Position numbers and translations under genes: made by a program | Shown: in pieces, positions 1 through 9,102 of the stretch | Layout: each line of letters starts with the position of its first letter | How positions within the stretch are numbered: the first letter of the stretch is position 1 | The notes under the pieces: model-generated | What the model was told of the DNA's origin: nothing | The model's input: the letters and a program-made list of their open reading frames with translations, nothing else | Databases searched by the model: none | Origin: Pseudoalteromonas shioyasakiensis | Lineage (GTDB): Bacteria; Pseudomonadota; Gammaproteobacteria; Enterobacterales; Alteromonadaceae | Direction of reading: 5' to 3' | Length of the DNA: 64,000 bases | Assembly (NCBI GenBank): GCA_013391845.1 | Contig: CP058414.1 | Location: 2,404,501 to 2,468,500 of the forward strand

Positions 1-1101
1 AACTTGGTCGCCTTTGTTTTGTAGACGAGCAAATTCTTGCCATGGGTTAGCAATACATTGCTTAAGACCAAGAGAAATACGACGACGCTCTTCGTCGATT
101 TCAAGAACCATAACTTCAACAGTGTCACCTAGTGAAACAACTTTTGAAGGGTGGATGTTCTTGTTAGTCCAATCCATTTCAGAAACGTGTACTAGCCCTT
201 CTACGCCTTCTTCGATTTCAACGAAACAACCGTAGTCAGTAAGGTTAGTTACACGACCAGAAAGCTTAGAACCTTCTGGGTAACGACCAGCGATAGCTGC
301 CCATGGATCTTCGCCAAGCTGTTTAAGGCCTAGAGATACACGAGTCTTTTCTTTGTCGAATTTAAGAACTTTAACTGCGATTTCGTCGCCAACATTAACG
401 ATTTCTGAAGGGTGCTTAACACGCTTCCACGCCATGTCTGTGATGTGTAGTAGACCGTCAACACCACCAAGGTCAACGAACGCACCGTAGTCAGTAAGGT
501 TCTTAACGATACCTTTAACTTCTTGACCTTCAACAAGGTTAGCAAGAAGCTCTTCACGCTCTTGTGAGTTTTCTGATTCGATAACTGCACGGCGAGAAAC
601 AACAACGTTGTTACGTTTTTGGTCAAGCTTGATTACTTTGAACTCAAGCTCTTTACCTTCAAGGTGAGTTGTGTCACGTACTGGACGAACATCAACAAGT
701 GAACCAGGTAGGAAGGCACGGATTGAATCAACTTCAACAGTGAAACCGCCTTTAACTTTACCGTTGATAACACCAGTAACAGTCTCTTGCTCTTCACATG
801 CTTTTTCTAAGCGGATCCACGCTTCGTGACGCTTCGCTTTCTCACGAGAAAGGATAGTTTCACCGAAACCGTCTTCGATTGCGTCTAAAGCAACATCTAC
901 TTCGTCGCCAACAGCAACTTCTAGTTCACCAGCAGCATTTTTGAATTGCTCAGCAGGGATTGCACTTTCAGATTTAAGACCAGCATCAACAAGTACGATG
1001 TTGTTCTCGATTGAGATAACAGTACCTTTAACGATAGAGCCTTGCTCTGCTTCAAAACCCTTAAGGCTTTCTTCAAATAACTGCGCAAAATTTTCTGACA
1101 T
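1..1101 (-). CDS. rpsA: 30S ribosomal protein S1 (partial, N-terminal 367 residues)
   Basis: Encodes ribosomal protein S1, which binds mRNA on the small subunit and helps unfold and initiate translation. The gene runs off the left edge, so only residues 1-367 are visible. The protein starts [13 protein letters not shown] and shows successive S1/OB-fold repeats, seen as recurring VKGG-type cores followed by FLPGS- or H-type segments. The full family protein is about 555 residues with six repeats, so roughly four are present here. It is the last gene of the serC-aroA-cmk-rpsA run, but the 92-bp gap after cmk leaves room for its own leader. The start has only a weak Shine-Dalgarno (AGAGA), as is usual for this autoregulated gene. 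Confidence 0.97.
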   Translation of the reverse strand, partial: MSENFAQLFEESLKGFEAEQGSIVKGTVISIENNIVLVDAGLKSESAIPAEQFKNAAGELEVAVGDEVDVALDAIEDGFGETILSREKAKRHEAWIRLEKACEEQETVTGVINGKVKGGFTVEVDSIRAFLPGSLVDVRPVRDTTHLEGKELEFKVIKLDQKRNNVVVSRRAVIESENSQEREELLANLVEGQEVKGIVKNLTDYGAFVDLGGVDGLLHITDMAWKRVKHPSEIVNVGDEIAVKVLKFDKEKTRVSLGLKQLGEDPWAAIAGRYPEGSKLSGRVTNLTDYGCFVEIEEGVEGLVHVSEMDWTNKNIHPSKVVSLGDTVEVMVLEIDEERRRISLGLKQCIANPWQEFARLQNKGDQV

Positions 1102-1193
1102 TATACGTCTCTAAATAATTAAATAACCAATTAGCAACCATGCTGCATGGGGTTGTTAAAATAGCGCTGGCTTCCTGCCGGCACCTTAATAAA

Positions 1194-1907
1194 TTACTTT
1201 TTAGCTTTTGGAAGCTTTCCTGCAAGTACTGCTTCGTCGAGTAAAGTTACAACTTTATCAAACACTTGCATTGCATTGAGCTCACTAGTATCAAGCTCAA
1301 TAGCGTCTTCTGCAGGAACAAGCGGCGCAACTTCACGCGTCATATCGCGGTGATCACGAGCTTTTATGTCCTCAAGTAGACCACTTAGTGTAACATCAAG
1401 ACCGCGTTCATTCAACTCAGCAAAGCGACGACGAGCGCGCTCTTCAGCTGATGCGGTTAAATAAATTTTCAATGGTGCATCTGGAAACACAACTGTGCCC
1501 ATATCACGACCATCGGCAATTAGGCCGCTCTCAGTACGAAACGCACGTTGACGACGTAATAATGCTTCTCTCACCCGTGGTAATGCAGCAATCTTTGATG
1601 CCGCAGCACCCACTTCTTCGTTGCGGATTGTGGTTGTGACGTCTTCGCCTTCCAAGACAATTTTAGAAGTATGTGTTTGGCTGTCGACCAAAAACTGTAC
1701 ATCTAAGTTTGCAGCTAACGGCACTAGCGCATCTTCATTATCTAGTTCAATTTGATGATGAAGCGCTGCAAGTGACAGCACACGATAAATCGCTCCACTG
1801 TCTAATACATCCCAACCTAATTTCTCGGCTAACAAGCGACAAACAGTTCCTTTACCTGAACCACTTGGGCCATCGATGGTGATTACGGGCATTGATAACG
1901 CCTGCAT
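1194..1907 (-). CDS. cmk: Cytidylate kinase
   Basis: Phosphorylates CMP and dCMP with ATP in the cytoplasm, feeding pyrimidine nucleotide pools. The 237-residue length fits the family (about 227-230). The P-loop GPSGSGKG is at residues 13-20, followed by the conserved DSGAIYR CMP-binding segment and the [16 protein letters not shown] block. The ATG at 1907 is preceded by AGGAGG six bases upstream, which decides this start over the internal Met at residue 6. The gene sits between aroA and rpsA, an order common in gammaproteobacteria. Confidence 0.97.
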   Translation of the reverse strand: MQALSMPVITIDGPSGSGKGTVCRLLAEKLGWDVLDSGAIYRVLSLAALHHQIELDNEDALVPLAANLDVQFLVDSQTHTSKIVLEGEDVTTTIRNEEVGAAASKIAALPRVREALLRRQRAFRTESGLIADGRDMGTVVFPDAPLKIYLTASAEERARRRFAELNERGLDVTLSGLLEDIKARDHRDMTREVAPLVPAEDAIELDTSELNAMQVFDKVVTLLDEAVLAGKLPKAKK

Positions 1908-2011
1908 TTATAACCTCCTGCAATGCACACCAAAATAAATCCGCGATATTATACGTCAGTTCTTAAAATAGATCCGCATCTAGAGTGTAACTTTTTATAT
2001 TTTCTTCTGTT

Positions 2012-3292
2012 TTATTGACTTGAGACAGACTCTAGTACTTTGAAAAACGTTGGAAAAGTTTTGTATGTACATTTAGGATCGTTAATGGTTATCGGCTTCC
2101 CGCCAACAGCAACCATCGCAAAACACATGGCAATACGGTGATCGTTGTACGTATCAATCGCTACATCATTGAATGTTTCTGGTGGTGTTATTTCGATGAA
2201 ATCTTCACCCTCAACAACTTCTGCACCAACTTTTCGAAGCTCAGTAGCCATTGCATATAAACGGTCTGTTTCTTTTACACGCCAGTTATAGATATTACGA
2301 ATCGCCGTTGTACCTTTTGCGAAAAGCGCAACGGTTGCGAGAGTCATCGCTGCATCAGGGATTGCATTAGCATCAATATCAACCGCGTTCAGCTCGCCTT
2401 TACGAACCACCAGCTTTTCATCGTACCAATCGATTTTAGCGCCGACTTGTTCCATAACTTTGGCAAAACCAATATCACCCTGAACAGATGCAGCACCTAC
2501 CCCATTAATTTCAATTTCGCCGCCTGCTATTGCAGCCGCCGCAATAAAATAAGAGGCGCTTGAAGCATCACCTTCGACCATAATACGCTCAAGTGCTTGA
2601 TACTGCTGACAGCCTTTAACGTAAAACGTTTCATAGTTGTCATGACTCACAATAACACCGAAACGCTTCATCACATCTAGGGTAATATCAATGTAAGGCT
2701 TTGATACCAGCGTGCCTTTAATGGTGATTTCTGTGTCGCCATTAAATAATGGCGCCGCCATTAGTAACGCAGTTAAGAACTGGCTCGAAATACTGCCATC
2801 AATTTCAACTTTACCGCCGTTGATTTTGCCGCCTTTAATGGCCAGTGGTGGATAGTCTTTATGCTTAAGATATTCAACATCACCACCCAGGGCTTGCAGT
2901 GCATCAACCAAATGGCCGATTGGGCGCTCTTCCATACGTGGCTCACCCACCAGCTGATATTCGCCTTCTACAGCAGCTAATACAGCTGTCAGTGGACGAT
3001 AAGCAGTACCAGCATTGCCTAAAAATAATGGCTCACTTGGGGTTTTAAATTTACCTGCAACCCCCTCTACGGTAGCCACTGTTTTATCTTCATTAAGCGA
3101 TACATTTACGCCCAAAAGATTTAACGCACCTAGCATATGACGAATATCATCACTGTCGAGAAGGTTTTCAACAACCGTTGTGCCCTCTGCCAGTGCTGCT
3201 AACAGTAAGATACGGTTTGATAAGCTTTTTGAGCCTGGCAGTGTCACACTACCATTTACTTTTGAGATTGGTTCAAGACGAAGCTGTTCCAT
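2012..3292 (-). CDS. aroA: 3-phosphoshikimate 1-carboxyvinyltransferase (EPSP synthase)
   Basis: Transfers enolpyruvate from PEP to shikimate 3-phosphate, the sixth step of the shikimate pathway to aromatic amino acids. The 426-residue protein carries the N-terminal PGSKSLSNR substrate motif (Lys22), the GNAGTA segment near residues 92-97 typical of class I enzymes, and the C-terminal YNDHRIAM block. It begins two bases after the serC stop, so the two are co-transcribed and probably translationally coupled. No truncation or frameshift is seen. Confidence 0.98.
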   Translation of the reverse strand: MEQLRLEPISKVNGSVTLPGSKSLSNRILLLAALAEGTTVVENLLDSDDIRHMLGALNLLGVNVSLNEDKTVATVEGVAGKFKTPSEPLFLGNAGTAYRPLTAVLAAVEGEYQLVGEPRMEERPIGHLVDALQALGGDVEYLKHKDYPPLAIKGGKINGGKVEIDGSISSQFLTALLMAAPLFNGDTEITIKGTLVSKPYIDITLDVMKRFGVIVSHDNYETFYVKGCQQYQALERIMVEGDASSASYFIAAAAIAGGEIEINGVGAASVQGDIGFAKVMEQVGAKIDWYDEKLVVRKGELNAVDIDANAIPDAAMTLATVALFAKGTTAIRNIYNWRVKETDRLYAMATELRKVGAEVVEGEDFIEITPPETFNDVAIDTYNDHRIAMCFAMVAVGGKPITINDPKCTYKTFPTFFKVLESVSSQ

Positions 3293-3294
3293 AA

Positions 3295-4383
3295 TTAGCT
3301 GTGCTCCTTGGCGAATTTTTCCATAAAATTAACCAAAGCTTGAACACCTTCAAGTGGCATCGCGTTATAAATGCTTGCGCGCATACCACCAACGATACGG
3401 TGACCTTCAAGGGCTAATAAGCCTGCTTCTTTTGACTCATTAATGAATTTTTCATTCAATGATTCATCGTTTAACCAAAACGGTACGTTCATGCGTGAAC
3501 GGCAATGCTTGGCAACTTTATTACTATAAAAATCTGAGCTATCAATAAAGTTGTAAAGTAATTCTGCTTTTGCGATGTTTTGCTCTTCCATCGCTTTAAC
3601 GCCACCGTTTGCTTCAAGCCATTCAAATACTTCAGCAGCTAAGTACCACGCAAATGTAGGTGGTGTGTTATACATGCTGCCTTGTTTCGCTTCTAATGCG
3701 TAATCAAGAATTCCTGGCTTTGCAAGGCCTTCACGTTCAAGTAGCGTTTTACGAATAATAACAATCGATAAACCAGACGGGCCGATATTTTTTTGTGCGC
3801 CAGCGTAAATAAGATCAAACTGATTTACATCAAATTCGCGCGATAAAATAGTCGATGACATATCAGCAACAATCGGTGCAGATGGATGTGATGGTACTTC
3901 GAAAATTTCAATGCCATCTACGGTTTCATTCGGGCAATAGTGAATGTACGACGCATCAGCAGGTAATTCCCAGCTGCTTGCTGGTTTGATAGAGAACTGA
4001 CCATTTTGCTGTTCATCATCACGTACATTAATACTTTCAACAGCAGTGAATTTAGCAGCTTCTGAAGTAGCACCTTTAGACCATACACCGTTTTCACAGT
4101 ACACAGCTGGTTTATCATCAAGGTGAAGATTCAATGGCACAGCACTGAATTGACCACGGCCACCGCCGTGCATAAATAACACTTCAAACTCATCACTAAT
4201 ATTCATTAAGCGACGCAGGCTTGCTTCACATTTAGCAGTAAGTGCTAAAAAGTCGCTGCTGCGATGGCTAATTTCCATCACAGAGACACCTAAACCTTGC
4301 CAATCTATAAATTCTTTTTGTGCTTTTTGCATAACTGCCGGCGGTAGCATTGCCGGTCCTGCACAAAAATTATATTTAGTCAT
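3295..4383 (-). CDS. serC: Phosphoserine aminotransferase
   Basis: A PLP enzyme that converts 3-phosphohydroxypyruvate to phosphoserine with glutamate; in enterics it also acts in pyridoxine synthesis. The 362-residue protein has the class V aminotransferase layout. The predicted PLP lysine is Lys198 in [11 protein letters not shown], and the N-terminal segment is [10 protein letters not shown]. It is the first gene of the serC-aroA pair. Only about 35 bp separate its start from the gyrA terminator, so its promoter probably overlaps the terminator or the 3' end of gyrA. Confidence 0.98.
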   Translation of the reverse strand: MTKYNFCAGPAMLPPAVMQKAQKEFIDWQGLGVSVMEISHRSSDFLALTAKCEASLRRLMNISDEFEVLFMHGGGRGQFSAVPLNLHLDDKPAVYCENGVWSKGATSEAAKFTAVESINVRDDEQQNGQFSIKPASSWELPADASYIHYCPNETVDGIEIFEVPSHPSAPIVADMSSTILSREFDVNQFDLIYAGAQKNIGPSGLSIVIIRKTLLEREGLAKPGILDYALEAKQGSMYNTPPTFAWYLAAEVFEWLEANGGVKAMEEQNIAKAELLYNFIDSSDFYSNKVAKHCRSRMNVPFWLNDESLNEKFINESKEAGLLALEGHRIVGGMRASIYNAMPLEGVQALVNFMEKFAKEHS

Positions 4384-4417
4384 TACTTTGCCTCATTCCA
4401 GTAATTATAGTGCGGAT

Positions 4418-4443
4418 AAAAAAAGCGGCCGAAGCCGCTTTTT
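4418..4443 (-). terminator. Rho-independent terminator of gyrA
   Basis: A 9-bp stem (4421-4429 paired with 4434-4442) closes a four-base loop that reads TTCG on the minus strand, a very stable tetraloop. On the minus strand seven T residues follow the stem. It lies 10 bases beyond the gyrA stop codon and separates gyrA from serC. Confidence 0.9.
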
Positions 4444-4452
4444 AAATCAATG

Positions 4453-7149
4453 TTATTCTGAAGGTGGGTTATCACCCGTTTCTTCAGTATTGGTATCGAC
4501 TACTTCAACGGCCTCGCCTTCGATGGCTTCAAGCTCATCAACTTCGATTTCTTCGATACGTTGTAAACCAACTACTTGCTCTTCGTCAATAGTTCGTATC
4601 AAAATAACGCCTTGAGTATTACGACCAACCGTAGAAACCTCATTAACACGGGTACGTACTAATGTACCGCGATTAGAGATGATCATGATTTCGTCGTTTT
4701 CGTCAACTTGTACTGCACCAACCACAGCGCCATTACGCTCGCTTACTTTGATTGATACAACACCTTGTGTTGCACGGCTCTTCGATGGGTAATCTTCAAG
4801 TGCTGTACGCTTACCGTAACCGTTTTCTGTCACAGTTAGGATCGCACCATCTGACTTAGGTACGATTAACGACACAACGCGTTGGTCATCAGCCATCTTA
4901 ATACCACGAACACCCGTTGCTGTACGGCCCATCGGACGTACACCTTTGAAGCGGATTTCCGGGTTACCATTTTCATCTAGAACTGGGTTGCCGTTTTCAT
5001 CAACAACTTCTGACTCTTCTGCTTCTTTAAAGCGGACAACTTTACCGGCATCAGTGAATAGCATGATTTCATTCGTGCCATCAGTGATATCAACACCAAT
5101 TAAGCTATCACCTTCATTCAGGTTAACAGCGATAATACCGCTCGCACGTTGACGGCTGTATGCTGTAAGTGGTGTTTTCTTAACTGTACCAAACGCAGTG
5201 GCCATGAAGATGTATTTATCTTCTTCGTACTCACGTACTGGTAAGATAGCGGTAATACGCTCATCAGCTTCAAGTGGTAATAAGTTAACAATTGGCTTAC
5301 CACGCGCTGCACGGCTTGCTAATGGTAACTGATAAACTTTCAACCAATATAAGCGACCTGCCGTTGAGAAACACAGAATTGTATCGTGTGTGTTAGCAAC
5401 CAATAGACGCTCGATGAAGTCTTCATCTTTCATCTTAGTTGCTGACTTACCTTTACCACCACGGCGCTGTGCTTCGTAATCAGAGAGTGGTTGATATTTA
5501 ACGTAACCTTCGTGAGAAAGCGTTACTACAACGTCTTCTTCATTGATTAGGTCTTCAAGGCTAATATCGTGAGCAGCTGCACTGATTTCAGTACGACGTT
5601 CGTCACCATATTGCTCTTTAATTTCTACTAGCTCGTCGCGGATAACTTCCATTAAACGATCTGGGCTTGAAAGAATGTGTAAAAGCTCAGCAATTAGATC
5701 AAGTAAGTTTTGGTACTCGTCTAAGATTTTCTCATGTTCAAGACCTGTTAGTTTGTGTAAACGTAGGTCTAAAATTGCTTGTGCTTGTTGCTCAGATAAA
5801 TAGTACTGACCGTCACGGATACCTAAATCAGCGGCTAACCAGTCAGGACGTGCTACGTTATCTTCACCTGCCTTTTCAAGCATAGCTTTAACTGTACCAA
5901 GTTCCCAAGGGCGAGCTGTTAATGCTGCTTTTGCTTCTGCTGGGGTTGGTGACTTACGAATAAGTTCGATAATCGGGTCGATATTCGCAAGAGCAATCGC
6001 TAAGCCTTCAAGCGTGTGAGCACGGTCACGGGCTTTACGTAAATCGAATACAGTACGACGTGTAACAACTTCACGGCGGTGAACGATAAACGCTTCAAGC
6101 ATTTCTTTTAAGTTGAAACACTTAGGTTGATTGTTATCAAGTGCAACCATGTTCATACCAAACACAGTTTGTAACTGAGTTTGTGCATATAGGTTGTTTA
6201 AGATTACTTCACCAACATCACCACGTTTGATTTCGATAACGATACGCATACCGTCTTTATCTGATTCGTCACGTAGTGCGCTAATACCTTCAATCTTCTT
6301 ATCTTTAACTAGCTCAGCGATTTTTTCGATAAGGCGCGCTTTGTTAACTTGATAAGGAATTTCGTGAACAATAATGGTTTCACGACCAGTTTTTTCGTCA
6401 ACTTCGATTTCAGCGCGAGCACGGATGTATACTTTACCACGACCCGTTAAATACGCCTGCTCAATGCCTTTTTTACCATTGATAATCGCCGCAGTCGGGA
6501 AATCTGGACCCGGGATATATTCAATAAGGTCAGCAATTGACATGTCTGGGTTTTGGATCAGCGCTAAACAACCATTGATAACTTCTGTTAAGTTATGAGG
6601 TGGGATGTTTGTCGCCATACCAACAGCGATACCCGAAGAACCATTTACTAATAAGTTAGGTACTTTAGTAGGTAATACGTCAGGAATTTGCTCAGTACCG
6701 TCGTAGTTAGGTACGTAATCAACCGTTTCTTTTTCTAAATCAGCTAATAATTCATGTGACATTTTCGCCATACGGACTTCCGTATAACGCATTGCTGCCG
6801 CAGAGTCACCGTCAACAGAACCAAAGTTACCTTGGCCGTCAACAAGCATGTAGCGTAATGAGAAAGGCTGCGCCATACGAACGATGGTGTCATATACCGC
6901 GCTGTCGCCATGTGGGTGGTATTTACCGATTACATCACCAACAACACGTGCTGATTTCTTGTAAGGTTTATTCCAATCATTATTGAGTTCGTTCATTGCG
7001 AACAAAACGCGGCGGTGAACAGGCTTTAAGCCGTCACGTACGTCTGGCAATGCACGACCTACGATTACACTCATGGCATAATCAAGGTAAGAATTTTTTA
7101 ATTCATCTTCAATATTGACTGGCAGAATTTCATTGGCGAGATCAGTCAT
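4453..7149 (-). CDS. gyrA: DNA gyrase subunit A
   Basis: Breakage-reunion subunit of DNA gyrase, which introduces negative supercoils. Of 898 residues, the N-terminal topoisomerase IIA domain includes the catalytic Arg121-Tyr122 (AAAMRYTEV). The quinolone-determining loop [10 protein letters not shown] keeps Ser83 and Asp87, the wild-type residues of susceptible enzymes. The C-terminal beta-pinwheel carries the GyrA box QRRGGKG and ends in an acidic tail. The protein is about 23 residues longer than E. coli GyrA (875), and an acidic insert in the C-terminal domain carrying two DENGNP copies accounts for this (see findings). The gene stands alone, flanked by a terminator and by the divergent ubiG. 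Confidence 0.98.
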   Translation of the reverse strand: MTDLANEILPVNIEDELKNSYLDYAMSVIVGRALPDVRDGLKPVHRRVLFAMNELNNDWNKPYKKSARVVGDVIGKYHPHGDSAVYDTIVRMAQPFSLRYMLVDGQGNFGSVDGDSAAAMRYTEVRMAKMSHELLADLEKETVDYVPNYDGTEQIPDVLPTKVPNLLVNGSSGIAVGMATNIPPHNLTEVINGCLALIQNPDMSIADLIEYIPGPDFPTAAIINGKKGIEQAYLTGRGKVYIRARAEIEVDEKTGRETIIVHEIPYQVNKARLIEKIAELVKDKKIEGISALRDESDKDGMRIVIEIKRGDVGEVILNNLYAQTQLQTVFGMNMVALDNNQPKCFNLKEMLEAFIVHRREVVTRRTVFDLRKARDRAHTLEGLAIALANIDPIIELIRKSPTPAEAKAALTARPWELGTVKAMLEKAGEDNVARPDWLAADLGIRDGQYYLSEQQAQAILDLRLHKLTGLEHEKILDEYQNLLDLIAELLHILSSPDRLMEVIRDELVEIKEQYGDERRTEISAAAHDISLEDLINEEDVVVTLSHEGYVKYQPLSDYEAQRRGGKGKSATKMKDEDFIERLLVANTHDTILCFSTAGRLYWLKVYQLPLASRAARGKPIVNLLPLEADERITAILPVREYEEDKYIFMATAFGTVKKTPLTAYSRQRASGIIAVNLNEGDSLIGVDITDGTNEIMLFTDAGKVVRFKEAEESEVVDENGNPVLDENGNPEIRFKGVRPMGRTATGVRGIKMADDQRVVSLIVPKSDGAILTVTENGYGKRTALEDYPSKSRATQGVVSIKVSERNGAVVGAVQVDENDEIMIISNRGTLVRTRVNEVSTVGRNTQGVILIRTIDEEQVVGLQRIEEIEVDELEAIEGEAVEVVDTNTEETGDNPPSE

Positions 7150-7212
7150 TTGATTTCACATTCCTTCAGTATTGACTCATTAAGAGGCAAATCGCCGTCT
7201 TAAGAGGTTTAG

Positions 7213-7240
7213 TTATTATTTCCTGACCATGCTATCACAA
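7213..7240 (-). promoter_or_regulatory. Candidate gyrA promoter
   Basis: On the minus strand TTGTGA (7235-7240) and TAATAA (7213-7218) are separated by 16 bp and lie about 65 bp upstream of the gyrA start. This is a sigma-70-like match judged by eye only. Confidence 0.35.
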
Positions 7241-7268
7241 TTTATTTAGATTTACAGGCGCTAAATCT

Positions 7269-7298
7269 TTGCGATTTATTAATTTACCCCTATATAAT
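7269..7298 (+). promoter_or_regulatory. Candidate sigma-70 promoter of ubiG
   Basis: TTGCGA at 7269-7274 and a perfect TATAAT at 7293-7298 have an 18-bp spacer. The ubiG ATG lies 27 bp downstream, with GAGGAAG as ribosome binding site between. The -35 element begins at a TTG that could otherwise be read as an upstream start codon. Confidence 0.65.
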
Positions 7299-7325
7299 GG
7301 CCTCAGATTAACGAGGAAGTTTTTT

Positions 7326-8036
7326 ATGACCGAGCATCAGAATGTAGATAATGCAGAAATTGCAAAGTTTGAAGCCATCGCAGAACGTTGGTGGGACCGC
7401 GACGGAGAGTTCAAACCCCTTCATGAAATAAATCCTCTTCGCTTGGATTTTGTCGCAGATAAAGTGGGCGGCTTATTTGATAAGGAAACCTTAGATGTTG
7501 GCTGTGGTGGCGGCATCTTAAGTGAAAGCATGGCCCGTATGGGCGCTAAAGTAACTGGCATTGATATGGGCCAAGAGCCATTAACCGTTGCTAAGTTACA
7601 TAGTTTAGAAACAGGCGTGCCTGTTGATTATATAAAAGTACCTGCAGAGCAATTTGCTGCTGAGCACCCTGCTCGCTTTGATGTTGTGACGTGTATGGAA
7701 ATGCTTGAGCATGTTCCAGATCCTGCTTCTATTATTCGCGCTGTAGCAGAACTTGCTAAACCTGGTGCCGATGTATTCTTTTCAACATTAAATAAAACAC
7801 CAAAAGCTTATTTGTTTGCCATTGTTGGTGCTGAAAAGCTATTGAAAATGGTACCTGAAGGTACCCATGACCATAAAAAATTCATTAAACCTGCACAGCT
7901 TATTGCATGGGCTGAAGAAGCTGGATTAAAAGTACGCGCCAGTACAGGTCTTAACTATAATCCGTTTTCTAAGCAGTACAGCTTAAACGATGATGTAAGT
8001 GTTAATTACATCCTGCACTTTGAGAAACTAGCGTGA
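7326..8036 (+). CDS. ubiG: Ubiquinone biosynthesis O-methyltransferase
   Basis: SAM-dependent methyltransferase performing both O-methylations of ubiquinone synthesis. The 236-residue protein has SAM motif [11 protein letters not shown] at residues 56-65. The N-terminal [14 protein letters not shown] and the C-terminal [13 protein letters not shown] segment are characteristic of UbiG. I chose the ATG at 7326 because it has a GAGGAAG site and matches the family N-terminus; the in-frame TTG at 7269 would add 19 atypical residues and overlap the promoter. Its stop overlaps the start of the next gene (TGATG), indicating coupling. Confidence 0.96.
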   Translation: MTEHQNVDNAEIAKFEAIAERWWDRDGEFKPLHEINPLRLDFVADKVGGLFDKETLDVGCGGGILSESMARMGAKVTGIDMGQEPLTVAKLHSLETGVPVDYIKVPAEQFAAEHPARFDVVTCMEMLEHVPDPASIIRAVAELAKPGADVFFSTLNKTPKAYLFAIVGAEKLLKMVPEGTHDHKKFIKPAQLIAWAEEAGLKVRASTGLNYNPFSKQYSLNDDVSVNYILHFEKLA

Positions 8037-8710
8037 TGAGTGGTGTGCAAACACCCTCTATCGATTTTGATGCCTTTATCTTTGATTTAGATGGCACTCT
8101 ACTCGATACTGCGGATGACTTAGGTGGTGCATTAAACCGCGTGTTAGCAGATGCCAATGTGGCCCCTGTTGCTGAACATGTTTATCGCCCTGCTGCTTCT
8201 AATGGTGCAAATGCATTATTAGAAGTAGGCTTTGGTGATAAATGGCCAGAACTTGAACAACTCGCTTTGCGCCAACAGCTTCTTGATTACTACGCCGAAG
8301 ATATCGCTGTACACAGTAAATGCTTTAATGGCATCGAACAGCTTTTAATTGCACTTGAGCAAAACAATATTAAGTGGGGCATTATGACTAATAAGCCCGG
8401 CTTTTTAACTGAGCCCTTAGTACAAGCTATCCCCTCTTTGAGTAAAGCGATGGCGGTAGTAAGTGGCGATACATTAGCTGTTTCAAAACCATCTCCCGAT
8501 CCACTTTTACACACAGCTGAGATCTTAGACGTTGATCCCTGTCGCTGTTTATATATCGGTGATGCTGAACGTGATATTCAAGCTGCAAAAGCTGCCAATA
8601 TGTATAGTGCAACGGCGTTATGGGGTTACATACCCAGTGTTGATGCTGCTCTTGACTGGCAAGCGGATTTCAATTGGCAAACACCCATTGATGGATTTAA
8701 CCATATATAG
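8036..8710 (+). CDS. HAD-superfamily phosphatase, probable MupP (annotated family: phosphoglycolate phosphatase)
   Basis: A HAD subfamily IA hydrolase of about 224 residues. The nucleophile motif is DLDGTLLDT (Asp17, Asp19), the motif II threonine is in MTNKP, the motif III lysine is in SKPSPDP, and the final acidic motif is GDAERDI. Such genes are usually labelled gph. In Pseudomonas, however, the gene directly after ubiG is mupP, the N-acetylmuramate 6-phosphate phosphatase of cell-wall recycling, and segments such as AVHSK, WGIMTNKP and TEPL resemble MupP as I recall it. The ATG at 8036 overlaps the ubiG stop, so the two are translated together. The substrate is not settled by the sequence; gph activity remains possible. 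Confidence 0.85.
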   Translation: MSGVQTPSIDFDAFIFDLDGTLLDTADDLGGALNRVLADANVAPVAEHVYRPAASNGANALLEVGFGDKWPELEQLALRQQLLDYYAEDIAVHSKCFNGIEQLLIALEQNNIKWGIMTNKPGFLTEPLVQAIPSLSKAMAVVSGDTLAVSKPSPDPLLHTAEILDVDPCRCLYIGDAERDIQAAKAANMYSATALWGYIPSVDAALDWQADFNWQTPIDGFNHI

Positions 8711-8744
8711 TGTTATTTGATAGAAGAAACCCCATATATTGTGA
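8698..8744 (+). promoter_or_regulatory. NrdR box pair (distal)
   Basis: Two 16-bp sites at 8698-8713 and 8729-8744 each match about 13 of 16 positions of the NrdR consensus (acaCwAtATaTwGtgt), sharing the core CATATAT followed by A or T and then GTG. Their starts are exactly 31 bp apart, the three-helical-turn spacing usual for NrdR pairs. The first site overlaps the 3' end of the upstream phosphatase gene. They lie about 360-400 bp upstream of nrdA. Confidence 0.65.
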
Positions 8745-8893
8745 TTTGATTCACTTTTGAGCATTCTTTGATGATAAAAAAATCAGTCAAAATTTATTTT
8801 TAAAAACGATAAATTTTCTGGATCTTTTGTTGATTTCTACAAATTTCGTCTTCTATGAATGTTCAAAGGTTAATGGTTACTAACACAATACGT

Positions 8894-8913
8894 TTATCCA
8901 ATAGTTATCCACA
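8894..8913 (+). promoter_or_regulatory. Tandem DnaA-box-like sites upstream of nrdA
   Basis: A perfect DnaA box TTATCCACA lies at 8905-8913, and a degenerate copy TTATCCAAT at 8894-8902 starts 11 bp upstream. Two DnaA boxes are known upstream of E. coli nrdAB, where DnaA affects transcription, so regulation is a better reading than an origin. Confidence 0.65.
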
Positions 8914-8950
8914 AAATGGGGCAATTCTATCCCTTGCAAAACAACGCAGA

Positions 8951-8997
8951 CCACACTATCTTGTGATCTGCAATTTAAACAACACCAGATATTGTGG
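8951..8997 (+). promoter_or_regulatory. NrdR box pair (proximal)
   Basis: Two NrdR-like sites at 8951-8966 and 8982-8997 each match about 12-13 of 16 consensus positions, with ACTATCTTGTG and AGATATTGTGG as cores. Their starts are again exactly 31 bp apart. They lie about 105-150 bp upstream of the nrdA ATG, the expected place for repression by NrdR under high dATP. Confidence 0.65.
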
Positions 8998-9102
8998 CTA
9001 AATGTTATTCAATTAGTTCACCCTGGTATTGAATAATAATAATTACATAAAGAATACCTTTGTCTTTACAACGATAATTTCCCAAGGAATACAGGCAAAA
9101 CT

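Noticed and set aside
7269..7325. A 19-residue N-terminal extension of UbiG from a TTG
   Set aside because: It overlaps the likely promoter, has no binding site and does not match the family N-terminus.
8894..8913. Chromosome replication origin, because of adjacent DnaA-box-like sites
   Set aside because: Only two boxes are present, with no dnaA, dnaN or gyrB nearby and no AT-rich repeat cluster; regulation of nrdA explains them better.
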